Assembly: GCF_003597395.2 (NCBI RefSeq) | Contig: NC_133773.1 | Location: 67,005,770-67,069,769, forward strand | Direction of reading: 5' to 3' | Source of the DNA: Chelonoidis abingdonii | Lineage: Eukaryota; Chordata; Testudines; Testudinidae | Length of the DNA stretch: 64,000 bases | Notes under the pieces: model-generated | Seen by the model: only the letters and a program-made list of their open reading frames with translations | Databases searched by the model: none | What the model was told of the DNA's origin: nothing | Made by a program: the position numbers and the translations under genes | Shown here: positions 1 through 11,402 of the stretch, piece by piece | Numbering within the stretch: the stretch's first letter is position 1 | How the letters are laid out: the number at the start of each line of letters is the position of its first letter

Positions 1-867
1 CAAATTAAGTCAAGTGTGTTTGTAATAAGAAGAGTGACTGTAAAAATTGCACCATCTTATTCAACATATCTACTCCCATATCTATTGTTCTATCCCCCAA
101 GTTTTTACTCTGGATGACAATACAGAGACAATACAGCTATGGATGAATGTGCTAGATTGCATTCCACAACAAGCTTATCAACAAAAGTGATAACAAAAAG
201 CTGACTGAAGAATCTTTATTACTGGTGGTGATGCAAGACACTCAACTAGATTCTGATCTCACACCAGTGTAAAGCTGAAGTCTTGAATCCAATAGTAGAT
301 CCAGATCTAAATCTGGCCTTCAGAACACAGCTTGAGTTTCTAATCTCAGACCGAGCTGACCGTGCTGGCAATTAGAACAACAACATAGTTTGTCTTATAA
401 ACTAAGCAAAGTGTGTGGAAGTCATACCATATTGTTTTTACAGTACAGCTGTACTTCAAGAGCCATGGTCACTATTCTTTAGGAAGTCTCCAGTCTCTTA
501 GCAGGGAACATAAGGATGTGGATTGACATAGCAACTAGAAACAGGAGGCTAAAGAGTAGAGACTCTGACAAGTGGCTATAGCAGTGGGAATGGAACAATG
601 GAATTTGGACACTGCTCCAAGCAAGAAACAAACAAAATCCTCAAAAGTAAATGAGATTGATGAAAAAAAAAATCTCTTCTAGATGACATGGCAATGGGAG
701 ATGAATAATGCATCTTCCTTATCTGTATACTACACAAGAACATATACAAAAGCTGGAATTAAATCTACCATCCAGTTGAAGCTACAAGTAGAAATGCCAA
801 GAGGAGAATGATTGCACATGTGGAGGTGATAATGTGCAGAACAATCTAGAAGATAAAAGCGTCAATT
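1..867. other. Unique AT-rich flank, no gene
   Basis: I see no coding region, RNA gene or recognisable repeat here. Open frames are short and without domain-like composition. The sequence reads as clean, and it lies outside the duplicated block that starts near 868. Confidence 0.6.
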
Positions 868-3637
868 CAAGATGGAAATAAAATGAAAAATTTTACCCTT
901 TCTGCTGAACCAGCTGCAAGTCAGAAACTGTTGGGTAACAGCAAAGAAGATTTGTTAGATTGCAGGAAAGATGCCGAATCCAAATGAAATGCAACAGTAG
1001 TGGCTCCAGATGGAGACTGTAAAAAAGATGAAAGTAGTTAAGAAGCCAAACACAGATTATGTAAACTGGATGGAGACAGTAAAAGAGACATGCAAGAGAA
1101 GCTCAAAGAAAAGTGGTGACTGAAGAAAGATGAGATGTGACAGAAATAAATGTGGGTAAATGGAAGCAATATAGATAAGAGACACAAGAAAAGAAGCTCA
1201 CAGCAAGAAACTGAAATCATAAATAAAATCAATGAGTAAAGCATTGGATTGGAGTCAATGTATAAAAATGGTGACCCATTCTTGATTAAATGCCATCTAA
1301 ATAACTTGAAGAAAAGAACAGGTGTGGATGAGAAATTGTTGGCAATCCCACTGTATGGAAAAACAGTTATATATTGTTGCTAATAGAAATAGTTGTGCTA
1401 TGCTATGTCAACTTTAGGAATGGAAACTTAAAATTACAGAAAATTGTACTCAGATCTGAACACATTGAGGATTTTAGATATGTCAGAGATTAAAAAAAAG
1501 TGCTCAAATATATCACTGTATGGCCTAATACTAAATCAAATTAAAAAATCAAACAGCCTCCTAAACAAGCAGTAGGCTGCTTGATTTTGATTTGTTTGCA
1601 GACTATGTGGAGAACCTTTTGTGAACATTTCTGCTCTATTCATATGTCTGCAGATGTTAATAGGTTGCTGTTCATAGTCTATTTTCACTTTTAGCCTGGG
1701 TCTTTGAGAGAGATCACAATCCAAGTAATAATATTTTTTCTCTGTCTCTCACTGTCTGAGTCTCTCTCATGTCATCAGGAGGTTTAGCCCTTCTCAAAAA
1801 TTATTTTCATTTGTTTTCTAAGGGAGAAACAGAGGGGCAACTTTTTGTTTACTTTTCTGATCCAGAGGAGAATATTCCCCCCACTCTCCCTTTGACAATT
1901 TTCTTGTCTGTCTGTCTCTGGCAGGCAATGAGGTAGTACTTTATTACCTTCTGTAACTCCAGCAATTATTGGCACAAGTCTCATTCCTCTGTGAACCAAA
2001 TGGATCATTAAAGCACTGTTTTAAAAGTGGCCATGAGAAGCTGGGTTGATAGATCCCAGAGGAACACAGACAAACAGATTATTGCAGGAATATTGAATAT
2101 TGAAACCACTTCCCACTTCTAGATTCCAGTGAACCAACAGTGCTGATGGGCATGTTCAAACTTCAGCTATGGGTTTGCTTCACAGCTACATTATTATTAA
2201 TTAGTATTAGAAAATGAGTAGGTAGTATTTGCAAGTGATCCATCTAGTTTCAAACAAAAACACTCAGTACACCACAAGAAGAAAACATTAGAAAAAGAAT
2301 ATATCTATTATGAATGTAATAAACCATTTTACACTCCTCTTGCAAATAAGAGAAAAATAATTAATACTGTGTCACTTTCTTTCTATGTCTTTTTATGAAC
2401 TCCTCTTTTAAAAATTGTTCATATTATGCGGTTTTAGTATTTAGTATTTTATCAGTAATACTTAAAACAACTTTGTTTAGTTTTTCCTAATATAACCTGC
2501 CACCATCTCTTTTTATTCTTTTTTCCAACATATTTACATTACTTTCACTGTATTTCCTGCATTACCACTCTCATTTTCTCCATTTCACTTTTTAATTACA
2601 GTGCTATCAGTATTCTCAGTCTGAACAATACACCTCTGTTAGGGGAAGGTTGTATTCACATGTAGTTTAAAATAAGAATCTTTAAATTTTTACCCACAAG
2701 CAAAGCCCAATCAAAGATTTTAGCCTTCTTAAGGGTATTATGAGCCTTGTGCAAAAACCACGATAAAAGATTAGATTTAAAAGATTCACAGTGCCAAACA
2801 GATGCAAGTCCCCAAGTCAGCAGGATTCCCCACAGTTGATTTCACATCATTTATATGTCCTCAGCTGTAGGGAATCTTGCTGTCAGCAGAGCAAACTTCT
2901 GCTTGGCACTGAGTGTCTTTTTGAACTATGCTTCTGCTGCTCAGTGCTCCTAATTCCCTGAAGAAGGTCACTTAGTCCAAATACTGGATTGAGCTGTTTG
3001 TATATGGCTAAAAGATAAACGCACTTTGAATCGTGTATGAGTAAAATCTTCTCTTGAAGATTTTCTTGAACTGAAAGGCTGAATCCGATTAGTTTTTTAC
3101 TTTGCTGAAAGATAAACATGCTTTGAACTCCATGTGAGTAAAAAGTGTCTTTTTCATTTAGCATTAGTAGAGCCCTGCTCTTCTATTGACAGCATCCAGA
3201 TTTCTCCAAGGGCCACCAGCTCCTAGAATCAGCATCTAAACATTATTCTTCTCCACAGTGATAATACTGCTGGATGTACAGCTGAAACATTATTTAAACT
3301 CTTTATTTAAACACATTAATTATTTTCATTGTTCTCTTTTCTCCTTTTGCATTAAATTTCTTTATTCTCTATTGAAAACCTTTTTTCTCTCCTTTCTTTC
3401 TCATCTTTCCCCATGTTCTTTTCATCCTCTGACTCTCACTTTCTCTGTCCTGGAGTCATGTGTCTTCCTTGATATGAGGCATTTATTCAAGAAAGTATCT
3501 GCAATTACAGATACAAAGAAACACCTTCCACACAGACTGAGTTCCAGTTTAGCCTTCTGGTTTATCAGGAACCACACCCTGCCTGGACCTGCATAAAGCA
3601 CACAGAGACATCTATTAACTGAATTATATACTGCAAT

Positions 3638-3657
3638 TATATATATATATAAAAAAA
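3638..3657. repeat. (TA)n microsatellite, 3' flank of R4-like LINE (copy A)
   Basis: A short TA run is followed by an A run. It marks where clean sequence ends and the LINE begins. The equivalent place in copy B is 8326-8340. Another (TA)n sits at the other end of the element, at 11,383-11,402. Confidence 0.75.
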
Positions 3658-6035
3658 TTCCCCTCTCACCCCTATGGGTGGTATGTGTCTTCCTCAACCT
3701 CGGGTCCTCTACCAGAGGCCTGGGAGTTTGAGGGTTCTGCGCAGTATCTTAGCTGTTCCTGATCGCAGGTATGCCTCAGTGCTGTCTTTATAGTCCACTG
3801 TTAGGATTTCCCAATGTCACGCCACCTCAGCTGATCTGTCGATCGTACATCCCCATGCGAGTTGTCGTTGCCATGGCACTTCTCGGCTGTCTTCCCCCAT
3901 GGTCTGCTGCGCCTCAGCAATTCTCCACAAGCTTACTTTGGAGGCCATCTTACGATGTACGCCTGATCCGGGTTTGGCCAGAATTGCTTGACGCTCACCA
4001 AGCCCCCCCGCTTTTTCCGGCTGATATACATCTCTGGGTTTGGACTGGGGAAACCTCCGTGCATTGTGAGACTCCAGCTTTCAATAGCAGCCTCCAGTCC
4101 TCTGTTGGCAGTCACTATACTGGCAGGTTATCTTGTTGATGCGTGGATCTGGTTTCCACTGAGCTGGCTCCGGACCTGCTACCTTGGAGATACTTGAGTG
4201 CGCTCCTGCCTCCTCATTGGGTCCAGTACTGGGACGCCAAGTACTTGTACTGCGTCTGTATGTCGCTATCCCGCTGGTAGTCACCCACAGGTCTGATACT
4301 CCCTCTCTCTCAACCATCCCACCCGACACTCCCCGTCCGAAATGACATTCCAAGACTCACGGATCCGCATCAGTGGATTACGAGTCAGTGTCTCATTCAT
4401 CTACATCAGCTGATCATCCATTAGAGGAGTGGCGATGGAGTCCACCCTGAACCTCTACCCGACCATCCTTTGATACTGCGTGAGGGTTTAAGCCTATCAG
4501 AACAGCATGGACAGGGCATCACCTGGTATATGCTCACAGAGGACGCACCGTGCAAACTGCCTTAGTTGAACTTCTATGTGTTTTCCCATGTCCCGTTGAT
4601 CTTACGCAAGAGTCCTTAGTTCTTTATTTGTATAGGCCAACATTCACAGATCACGTGGCAGCATTGGATCGTAGGCTTCCGTATCAATCCAGGCTTGTCA
4701 GATTGGCTGTCTAGACCTCGATCCTGGGCACTGCTCTATCTCATGAGCAAACTGGTTGTTCCAATGCCCTTCTGAGCTGTGCTCAGTACTGGCCCATATG
4801 GTCCTGTAGCTTGGCGGCTATGATGCCGCTAATAGGAACTTTCCATGTTGTGGGAGGCGTTATTGGCCGTAGTTGGACGGTTCTGTCCGCTTGCAGGGGT
4901 CTTTCTGATCAGCACGTCTTCCTTGTGTTAAGCCGTTTGGGGGCGAGCTGCTGCTAGCAGCTGGTTTCATCTGTGCTGCTAGGCGTTCATGCACGTGTTA
5001 GTTTCTTTTAGCCAGTAGGTGTGGATCATGTCTGGTCCAGGTGCTTCCAGCTCTTGATGTTCTTGACGCTTCTGCTGATGTCCATGTACTGTGAGTGGTG
5101 ATTGGGTTTCGTTCTGGGGAGATTGCTTGTGCCTCTAGTTCTCAGGTCCTGCAGCCACTGGGCACTGGTGTTATGAGTTATCTCTTTCTGCCATATGTTC
5201 GTCCAATACTGTTCATTCTGCTGCTGGTGGCTCTGCTTTATATGTACTGCAGTGGGAACACTTGGATGTCTTTGGAGAACAGGGCTTTACTTTTTTGGCT
5301 TCTGCTTCTCTAGTTGTATCTCCTGTGCCTTGGTAGCCAGTGCTGGTGAGCCTTTGTTTAGCAGACTGTAGGGCTTCTAAATGGAGTTCATCAACGCTTG
5401 TATTTCATGTCAGTAGCGAGTCTTATCTATATCTCTACACTCTTCTGTAGTTCCACCACTGACTAACTTCTCTCCGAGTCGCTGTATCTTATCCTCCAAC
5501 CTCATTTCCAGGGTGGTACATACGTTGTTCTTCTTGATCGTTGTAGCAAACATCTCCAGGATTACGAGGCTGTAGATATACCAGTTCATTGGTTTGAGTT
5601 ATGGTGGTATGGGATTGTCCATGAAGCTCGTATTGACATCTTCTAAATACATCTGAGTAACTTCTCCCACTGAGCTTGGTAATACGGTCTCGAGGATTGA
5701 CTGTAGCTAGTTTCTTCTCCAGGGATCTTATGTTCATATCGCTTGCTGTGCTCTTGCAATGGAAGGGGTGGCAGTGAAGTTCTAAGCTTCAGTGTTGGCC
5801 ACGTCCACTGTGTCTTCCAGGTCTCTTGAGCGCTGGGATGTAATGTGGAGTTGGTCTATCTCAAGCTGTGAGAGCAGCTTCCTCTTTACTATGTTGAAAG
5901 CGTTGGTACTAGCTGTTTCTCAGTAAGGTGGATGTAGGGTCTTTTTTCCATCCATAGTCCCCTCTACGTTATTATACCCCCTCTCATTAGTCTTACTGTT
6001 GTAAGTAGCATCATCAATTCCAGGCTCTCTTGTCT
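3658..6035 (-). pseudogene. R4/Dong-like LINE reverse transcriptase, 3' part, frame-broken (copy A)
   Basis: Read on the minus strand, this block gives pieces of a non-LTR retrotransposon polyprotein. Near 5489-5737 there is an amino-terminal piece with TQTNELVY. A reverse-transcriptase start follows near 5040, with words such as PGPDMIHTYWLK and then PTTWK..SGIIAAKLQDHMGQY. Near 4530 there is GIYQ. At 3933-4115 there is a carboxy-terminal block containing LTMHGGF and RKKRGGLVSVK. These words are familiar from a vertebrate LINE family that I place in the R4/Dong (restriction-like endonuclease) group. The clade assignment is from memory and is less certain than the LINE call. The frame changes every few dozen codons. 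Because copy B breaks at different places, many of these breaks are probably sequencing errors, not mutations. The gap cuts off the 5' end. Confidence 0.7.
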
Positions 6036-6060
6036 NNNNNNNNNNNNNNNNNNNNNNNNN
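6036..6060. other. Assembly gap, 25 N
   Basis: Exactly 25 undetermined bases lie between the two copies of the same sequence. A fixed 25-N spacer is the convention I associate with long-read gap filling where the fill from the two sides did not merge. The true gap length may be negative, because the flanking fills overlap. Confidence 0.95.
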
Positions 6061-8340
6061 ATTAATTATGGAATAACATGAAATTTTACCTTTCTGTTGT
6101 ACAGCTGCAGTCCCAGAAATGTTGAGGTCCCGAAAGAGATTTGTTAGTTGCCGGCGTGCGATCCAATGAATGAAGTGTGGTCAGATGGGACTGTTTAAGT
6201 GAAGTAGGTTAGAGCCACAGATTCTGTAAACGGATTGGGACCCGTAAAGACTGCACGAGCTAAGAAATGTTGGTTGACTTGATGAAGTGAGATGTGCAGA
6301 CATAAATGTGGGTAATGGAAGCATATAGATAGAGAACAGGAACGTCACGAGAACTGATAATATCCTGGAGTGATTGGGTCTGGAGTTTCAATGTATTAAT
6401 TGGTGACCTCTGATTATTGCTCTAATACTTGAAAGAAAGAAAGGTGTGTGGGATGGAATTTTGCATTACCATGTTATGGAAAAGTTTTATTGTTGTAAAT
6501 AGATGTTGTGCTATGTATGTCCCTTTTAGGATGGAACTTAATTAAGATTGTACTGATCTGACACTTGAGGTTTTGATATGTCGGATTAAAGTGCTCACTA
6601 TATACTGTATGCCTTCTATTATCAATTAAAAATTAAACGCCTCTTAAACGGTGGTGTTGTTTTGTTTGTTTGGAATATGTGGAGACTTTTGTGATTTTTG
6701 CTTTTTATTTGCGTGTATGAGTTGTGTTCATGTCTTTTCCTTTGGCCTGGGGTTTTGGAGATCCAATCCAAAGGTTATTTTAATTTTTTTTTTTTTTTTC
6801 TCTGTTTCTCTGTTGGTCTTCTTTTCTCGGGGTTTAGCTTTCAAATATTTTTTTGTTTTCTAGGAGAACGAGGGGCATTTTTTGTTTCTTTTCTGATCAG
6901 GGGATATTCCCATTCCTTTGACATTTTTTGTGCTGTCTTGCGGCCAGAGGTATTTTTTCTTCTGTATCCAGCTTATTTGGACGTTTATCTCTGTGCAATG
7001 GTTCATTGGCACTGTTTTAAGTGGCTAGAGTTGGGGTTGATATGATTCAGGAGGCCGACAACGTTATTGAGGAATTTGATTTGAACCATTCCATTCTGAT
7101 TCCGTGACAACGTGCTGATATTTGGGAATGTCACTGCTATGGTGTTGCTTAGCTACTTATTTTTATTAGTTATTAGAATGGTAGGTAGTATTTGCGTGTC
7201 CATCTGTTTCAACACCATTCGTAACCACCAGAGAAAATTAGAAAGTTTTTATGAATGTAATTAAACATTTTATCCTCTTGCATAGAGAATAATTATCTGT
7301 TGTCATTTTTTCTATGTCTTTTTTGACTCTTTTTAAAATTGTTTTTTTTGCGGTTTTGTATTTAGTTTTTTCAGTTATCTTAAACATTTGTTTGTTTTTA
7401 TTTAATGCCATTTTTTTATTCTTTTTTCAATTTTACTTACTTTATGTTTTCTGAATTCCACTCTCATTTTTCATTCCTTTTTTATTACGTGCTTCAGTAT
7501 TCCAGTTGAAATCCTCTGTTGGGGAAGGTTGTTTCCATGGTAGTTTAAATGATTCTTTAATTTTCTCCCCGCAGCCCTCAGTTTTAGCTTCTTGGTATTA
7601 TGAGCTTGTGCAACCCGATAAATTGTGAATTTAAAAGATTCACAGTGCCCGTGAGTTCCAGTCAGCAGGTTCACGTTGATTTTACATTTATTTATATGTC
7701 TAGCTGGGTAGGGATTGTTAGCGAGAAATTTGTTGGCTGGTGTCTTTTGACTATGTTTGTGCTGTGCTCTAATTTCCTGAAGAGGTCACTTAGTCAATAC
7801 TGGATTGAGTGTTTGTCTTATGGCTAAGATAACGCTTTTGAATGTGTATGGTATATTCTTTTGAAGAATTTTTTGAACTGAAGCGTATCGATTAGTTTTT
7901 CTTTGCTGAAAGTTAATGGCTTTGAATCTTGTGTGAAGTAAGTGTTTTTCATTTGCTTGTGGCCTGCTCTTTATTGAGGGCATGATTTTCTCAGGGCCCG
8001 TTCTAAGATCAGATCTAACATTTTCTTTCACCCAGTGTACTCTGTGGTGTAGTGACATTATTAATCTTTTATTTCACCTTAATTATTTTATTTTTTTTCC
8101 TTGCATTAAATTTCTTTCTTTGACCTTTTTCTTTCCTTTTTTCTCTTCCATGTTTCTCTTGCTTCTTTTCTGTTGGTCATGTGTTTCCTTGATATGAGTC
8201 CTTATTTAGAGTTCTGGCTTAGTACAAAGACTTCGAACGCTGAGTTGTTTAGGGCTTTTGGTTTTCAGGAAACCCCTTGCTTTGGACCTGCTACCAGGCT
8301 CTATTAATGTTTATTACTGCATTTTAATATATATAAAAAA
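6061..8340. repeat. Assembly duplication, copy B: noisy version of 868-3657
   Basis: Co-linear with the clean sequence 868-3657 but about 18% shorter (roughly 2,270 against 2,780 bases), because single bases and short homopolymers are missing throughout. It ends in the TA run at 8326-8340. The open frames here (for example 6651-6863 and 7982-8197) differ from those of the clean copy and have no coding meaning. Confidence 0.85.
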
Positions 8341-11290
8341 TTCCCCTTCCCTATGGGTGGTATGTGTTTTCCTCCAACTGGGTCATTCCAGAGGCTGGGA
8401 GTTTGGGGTTTGCGGCGTATCTGTGTTCTGATTGATCTTTGGAGGGCTCTGATCGTTGTTGTTTTGGATCTGTTGACATTCACCCGTTAGGGTCCGGCCG
8501 AGTGTCACCCATGCGTCACTTTTGGCCTTCGATTTTCCAATCTCTTAGTTCTTTTCAGGCCCTGGTATTCTCTGCTTCTCATTTTTTCTGATATATGCCT
8601 GTTCATTGGCTGTTCTTTCACCCGCTGTTTTGGTCATTGTTCCCGATGTCTGGTTTGATTTGGCAGTTGCCTGTTGTTGGATTGGAGTCCAAGGTTTAGC
8701 CCGTATTTCCACTTCTGATCTCCATTTGGTCTGGGGGGTCTGCCGCTGTGTGCCGAGTGTTCTGTAGCAATGCCCGGCGTTGTTGGTGGTTCAGTTGTTG
8801 CTGGTTGCTGATCTTACTCTGCCACTATGTGTTGGACTGTTCTTGAGGGCCTCTCTGCAAGTCTGCACCTTGGGTCTCTTTGTGTGAGGTGACTCTGTTA
8901 TGGTTGGTGTCGTGCCTGTTCTGTTGCTGCTTATGATCGTTCGCTCGTGCTGTTTTTAGTCACTGGTGGATTTCCTGTCGACCTAGTATCTGCATGGTTA
9001 ATCATGCAGGGTTTGTTTTGCATGCATTTTCTGGCTTGGTTTCCTCATGTTGTGGTGTCATGATTTTCGACTTTTTTTTGGAGGCTCTTCGGATGTCTCT
9101 GTGTTTGGGTTTTGGAGGTGTGGCTTTGACGTCCCAGCGCCGCTTTCTTTCGGTGATATACGTTTGGGTGTTGGTTGGGGTGGAAACTCGTGCATTGTGA
9201 GGAGCTCGGTTTTTCAGCGCTCATGTCTTTTTGGCTGTTCCTACTGAGGGTATTGTTGATTGGCGTGGATTTGTTTTCACTGGCTGGTCTTCAGGACTGT
9301 TTCTTCTTTGGAGTACTTGAGTGTTGCTGTCTTCCTTGGCCTCCTCTTTGGTCTCATGTGATGGTGACGCAAGGTATTGTAGCTGGTTGTATGTCTGCTT
9401 GTGCGCCGCTGGTAGTTTCACCATAGTCTTGATTCTTCCCTTCTTCATTCCATCCACCGACCTTCTCCGTCCGAATGCATTCCATATCTTACTGTAGCAT
9501 CCGTCAGTGGATTAGCGAGTCGATGTTATTCATTTTACATCAGCTGATGTCATCCTTGAGGAGGTGGCTGATGGTGTCACTCCTGAACCTCTACCCGTAT
9601 CCAGTCCTTGTGATATCTGCGTGAGGGGTTTAGGCCTATGCCAGACAGCGTGGGGGTGGCTACTCCTGGTATATGCCAAGGTTGGACGGTACCTGTGCAA
9701 GTGCCTTAGGTTGAATTCTATGTGTGTTCCATGTCGTGATTCTTAACGAAGGTCCTTAGTGTTCCTGTTGATTGTTAGTTGCAAGCATTTACGATCACGT
9801 TGTGCGCTCTGAGGTCGTGGTTTCGTAGTCATCAGGCCTTGCTCAGATTGGCTTGTTCTAGACCTAGGTCCTTGGGGATGCTTATCTATGAGCCTGTGTT
9901 GTTCATGCCTTCTGAGCTGTGCTCATGTACTGGCCCATATGGTCCTGTTGCTTGGCGGATTGATGCTGATAGGACTTTCCTTGTTGTGGGGGGCGGTTAT
10001 TGGCTGTAGTTGGACGTTCTGTTCTTGCAGGGGTCTTTCCTGATCCGCACTGTTTTCTTGTGTTAGCCGTTTGGGTGGGAAGCTGCTGCTAGCAGCTGGT
10101 TCATCTGTGCTGCTAGGCGTTCATGCACTGTGTTAGTTTCTTTAGGTAGGTGTGGGATCATGTCTGGTAGGTGCTGTCCAGCTCTTGATGTTCTTGATTC
10201 TGGGATGTCTGTACTGTGATTGGTGATTGGTTTCTGTTTTGGAGATTGCTGTGCTCTGTTTCACGGTCCGTGCGGCACTGTTGTATGGTGTTTTTGGTTT
10301 TCTTTCTCATCTGTTTTCTTCTGTTCGTTTCTGCTGCTGGTGGCTCTTGTTATTGTACTGCAGTTGGGAGTCACTTGGATGGTTCTTTGGAGAAGGGCTT
10401 TCTGTTTTGTTTAGTGTTCTTCTTTTTCTTTATTGCCTGGTGCCGTGCTTGTGTGAGCCTTTGTTTAGGGCCTGTAGGCCTTCATATGGTTCATCAACGC
10501 TTGTTTTTTCAGTAGCCGAGTTTATCTAATCTCTACACTTTCTGTGTTTCCCCAGCTTGACTAACTTCTCCGAGTCGCTTTCTTTCTCAAACTTTTTCGG
10601 GTGGTTCATACTGTTTTCTTCTATGATGTGTAGCGCAAATCTCAGGTTCAGGCTGTAGCACTGTATACAGTTCATTGGTTTTGAGTTATGGTGTTGTGGG
10701 ATTGTCTGAAGGCTTCGTATTGACATCTCACTACTATCTGATCAGGTATTCACTTGAGCTGGTATCCGGTTTCGGGATTGCTGTAGTGTTTCTTCAGTGT
10801 CTTATGCCTCATATCAGCTTGCTGTGCTCTATGCAATGGAAGCGTGTGGCAGTGAAGTTCGTTGGTGTGGGTGAGTCACTGGTTTTCAGGTTCTTGAGCC
10901 TGGGATGTTGTGGAGTTTGGTGCTATCTCAGCTGTGAGGCAGCTTTCCTCTTTACTATGTTGAAGCGTGGGGTACTAGCTGTTTCTCACGTAAGTGTGGA
11001 TGTAGGTGTCTTTGTATCCTGTTCCTCATGTTTATATATCCCCTTCATATGGTTTTACTGTTGTAGTGCTTCATAATTCGTTCTTTGTCGTCTGCGTCCA
11101 TGAATGGTTTGTTCCAGTAGCCCACTTATCATCAGATTGTCCTGGTTCCTCAACATCTGGCGCAGGCCTTGTTAATCCGGGCGACGTCCGAGCCGGCATG
11201 ACTCTCCTAGTTCGTGCCTCTCATATTTGAGGTAGGCAGGTGAAGCGTTGGGGGGTCTTTTGTCCAAGGACCCCTACTGGAAAGTTGGGT
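8341..11290 (-). pseudogene. R4/Dong-like LINE, near full length, frame-broken (copy B)
   Basis: This is the same element as 3658-6035, but it reaches the 5' end. A plausible start codon lies at 11,199 on the minus strand. The first ~43 codons are open and include DDKWATGTNHSW, a Trp-rich word that could belong to a DNA-binding N-terminus. This start lies in sequence that again looks clean (from about 11,095). Downstream the frame breaks constantly, but the same RT landmarks occur as in copy A. Element length from (TA)n to (TA)n is about 3.05 kb, probably an underestimate because deletions dominate the errors. The element would encode a reverse transcriptase and endonuclease for target-primed insertion. 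(TA)n at both ends suggests insertion into a TA microsatellite, in line with the TAA-repeat preference known for Dong. The clade name is tentative. Confidence 0.7.
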
Positions 11291-11381
11291 ACCAACTGGG
11301 ATTTGAACCCCGGCCTCTTGTATCAAAGGGTGGTCTCCCATATCAAAGGGAGGCGCTCTTAACCACTATGTTATCCAGTCG
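11291..11381 (-). other. tRNA-like leader with A and B boxes
   Basis: The minus strand reads like a tRNA or tRNA-derived SINE head. An A-box-like word TAGTGGTTAAGAG lies at 11,356-11,368 and a B box GGTTCAAATCC at 11,299-11,309. CGACTGG near the 5' end can pair with CCAGTTG near the 3' end, with one G-U pair, resembling an acceptor stem. Between the boxes, an anticodon-arm-like segment with CCCTTTGATA appears twice, so the molecule is about 20 bases too long for a normal tRNA. It lies directly upstream of the R4-like LINE on the same strand and abuts (TA)n. It could be the element's own 5' leader, an internal Pol III promoter, or a separate SINE. I do not call it a functional tRNA. Confidence 0.6.
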
Positions 11382-11402
11382 CTATATATATATATATATA
11401 TA
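11382..11402. repeat. (TA)n microsatellite at LINE 5' end
   Basis: A run of about ten TA units lies immediately beyond the tRNA-like sequence. Together with the TA run at 3638/8326 it brackets the R4-like element. Confidence 0.85.

Larger units (their letters stand above)
868..6035. repeat. Assembly duplication, copy A (left of the N gap)
   Basis: This stretch matches 6061-11,090 in the same order and orientation. Shared landmarks include the words around 1140/6300 (gatgtga...aaatgtgggta), the (TA)n at 3638/8326, the phrase atgggtggtatgtgt at about 3673/8355, gctgctgctagcagctggtt at about 4950/10,080, and tttactatgttgaa at about 5885/10,950. Bases 868 to about 3650 look clean. From about 3658 to the gap, small indels break every reading frame. 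The second copy is also error-rich but with different errors. This is what two unpolished read extensions of the same gap would look like, not a biological duplication. Confidence 0.88.

Noticed and set aside
6651..7045. Phe/Leu-rich frames that look like membrane proteins
   Set aside because: They come from T-rich, indel-laden copy B; the clean copy A does not preserve them.
868..11090. Genuine recent segmental duplication
   Set aside because: The copies differ mainly by random small indels, abut a fixed 25-N gap, and meet clean contigs at the borders of one LINE; an assembly cause explains all three.
11291..11381. Functional tRNA gene
   Set aside because: The anticodon-arm segment is duplicated, the spacing is too long, and the T-stem and acceptor pairing overlap.
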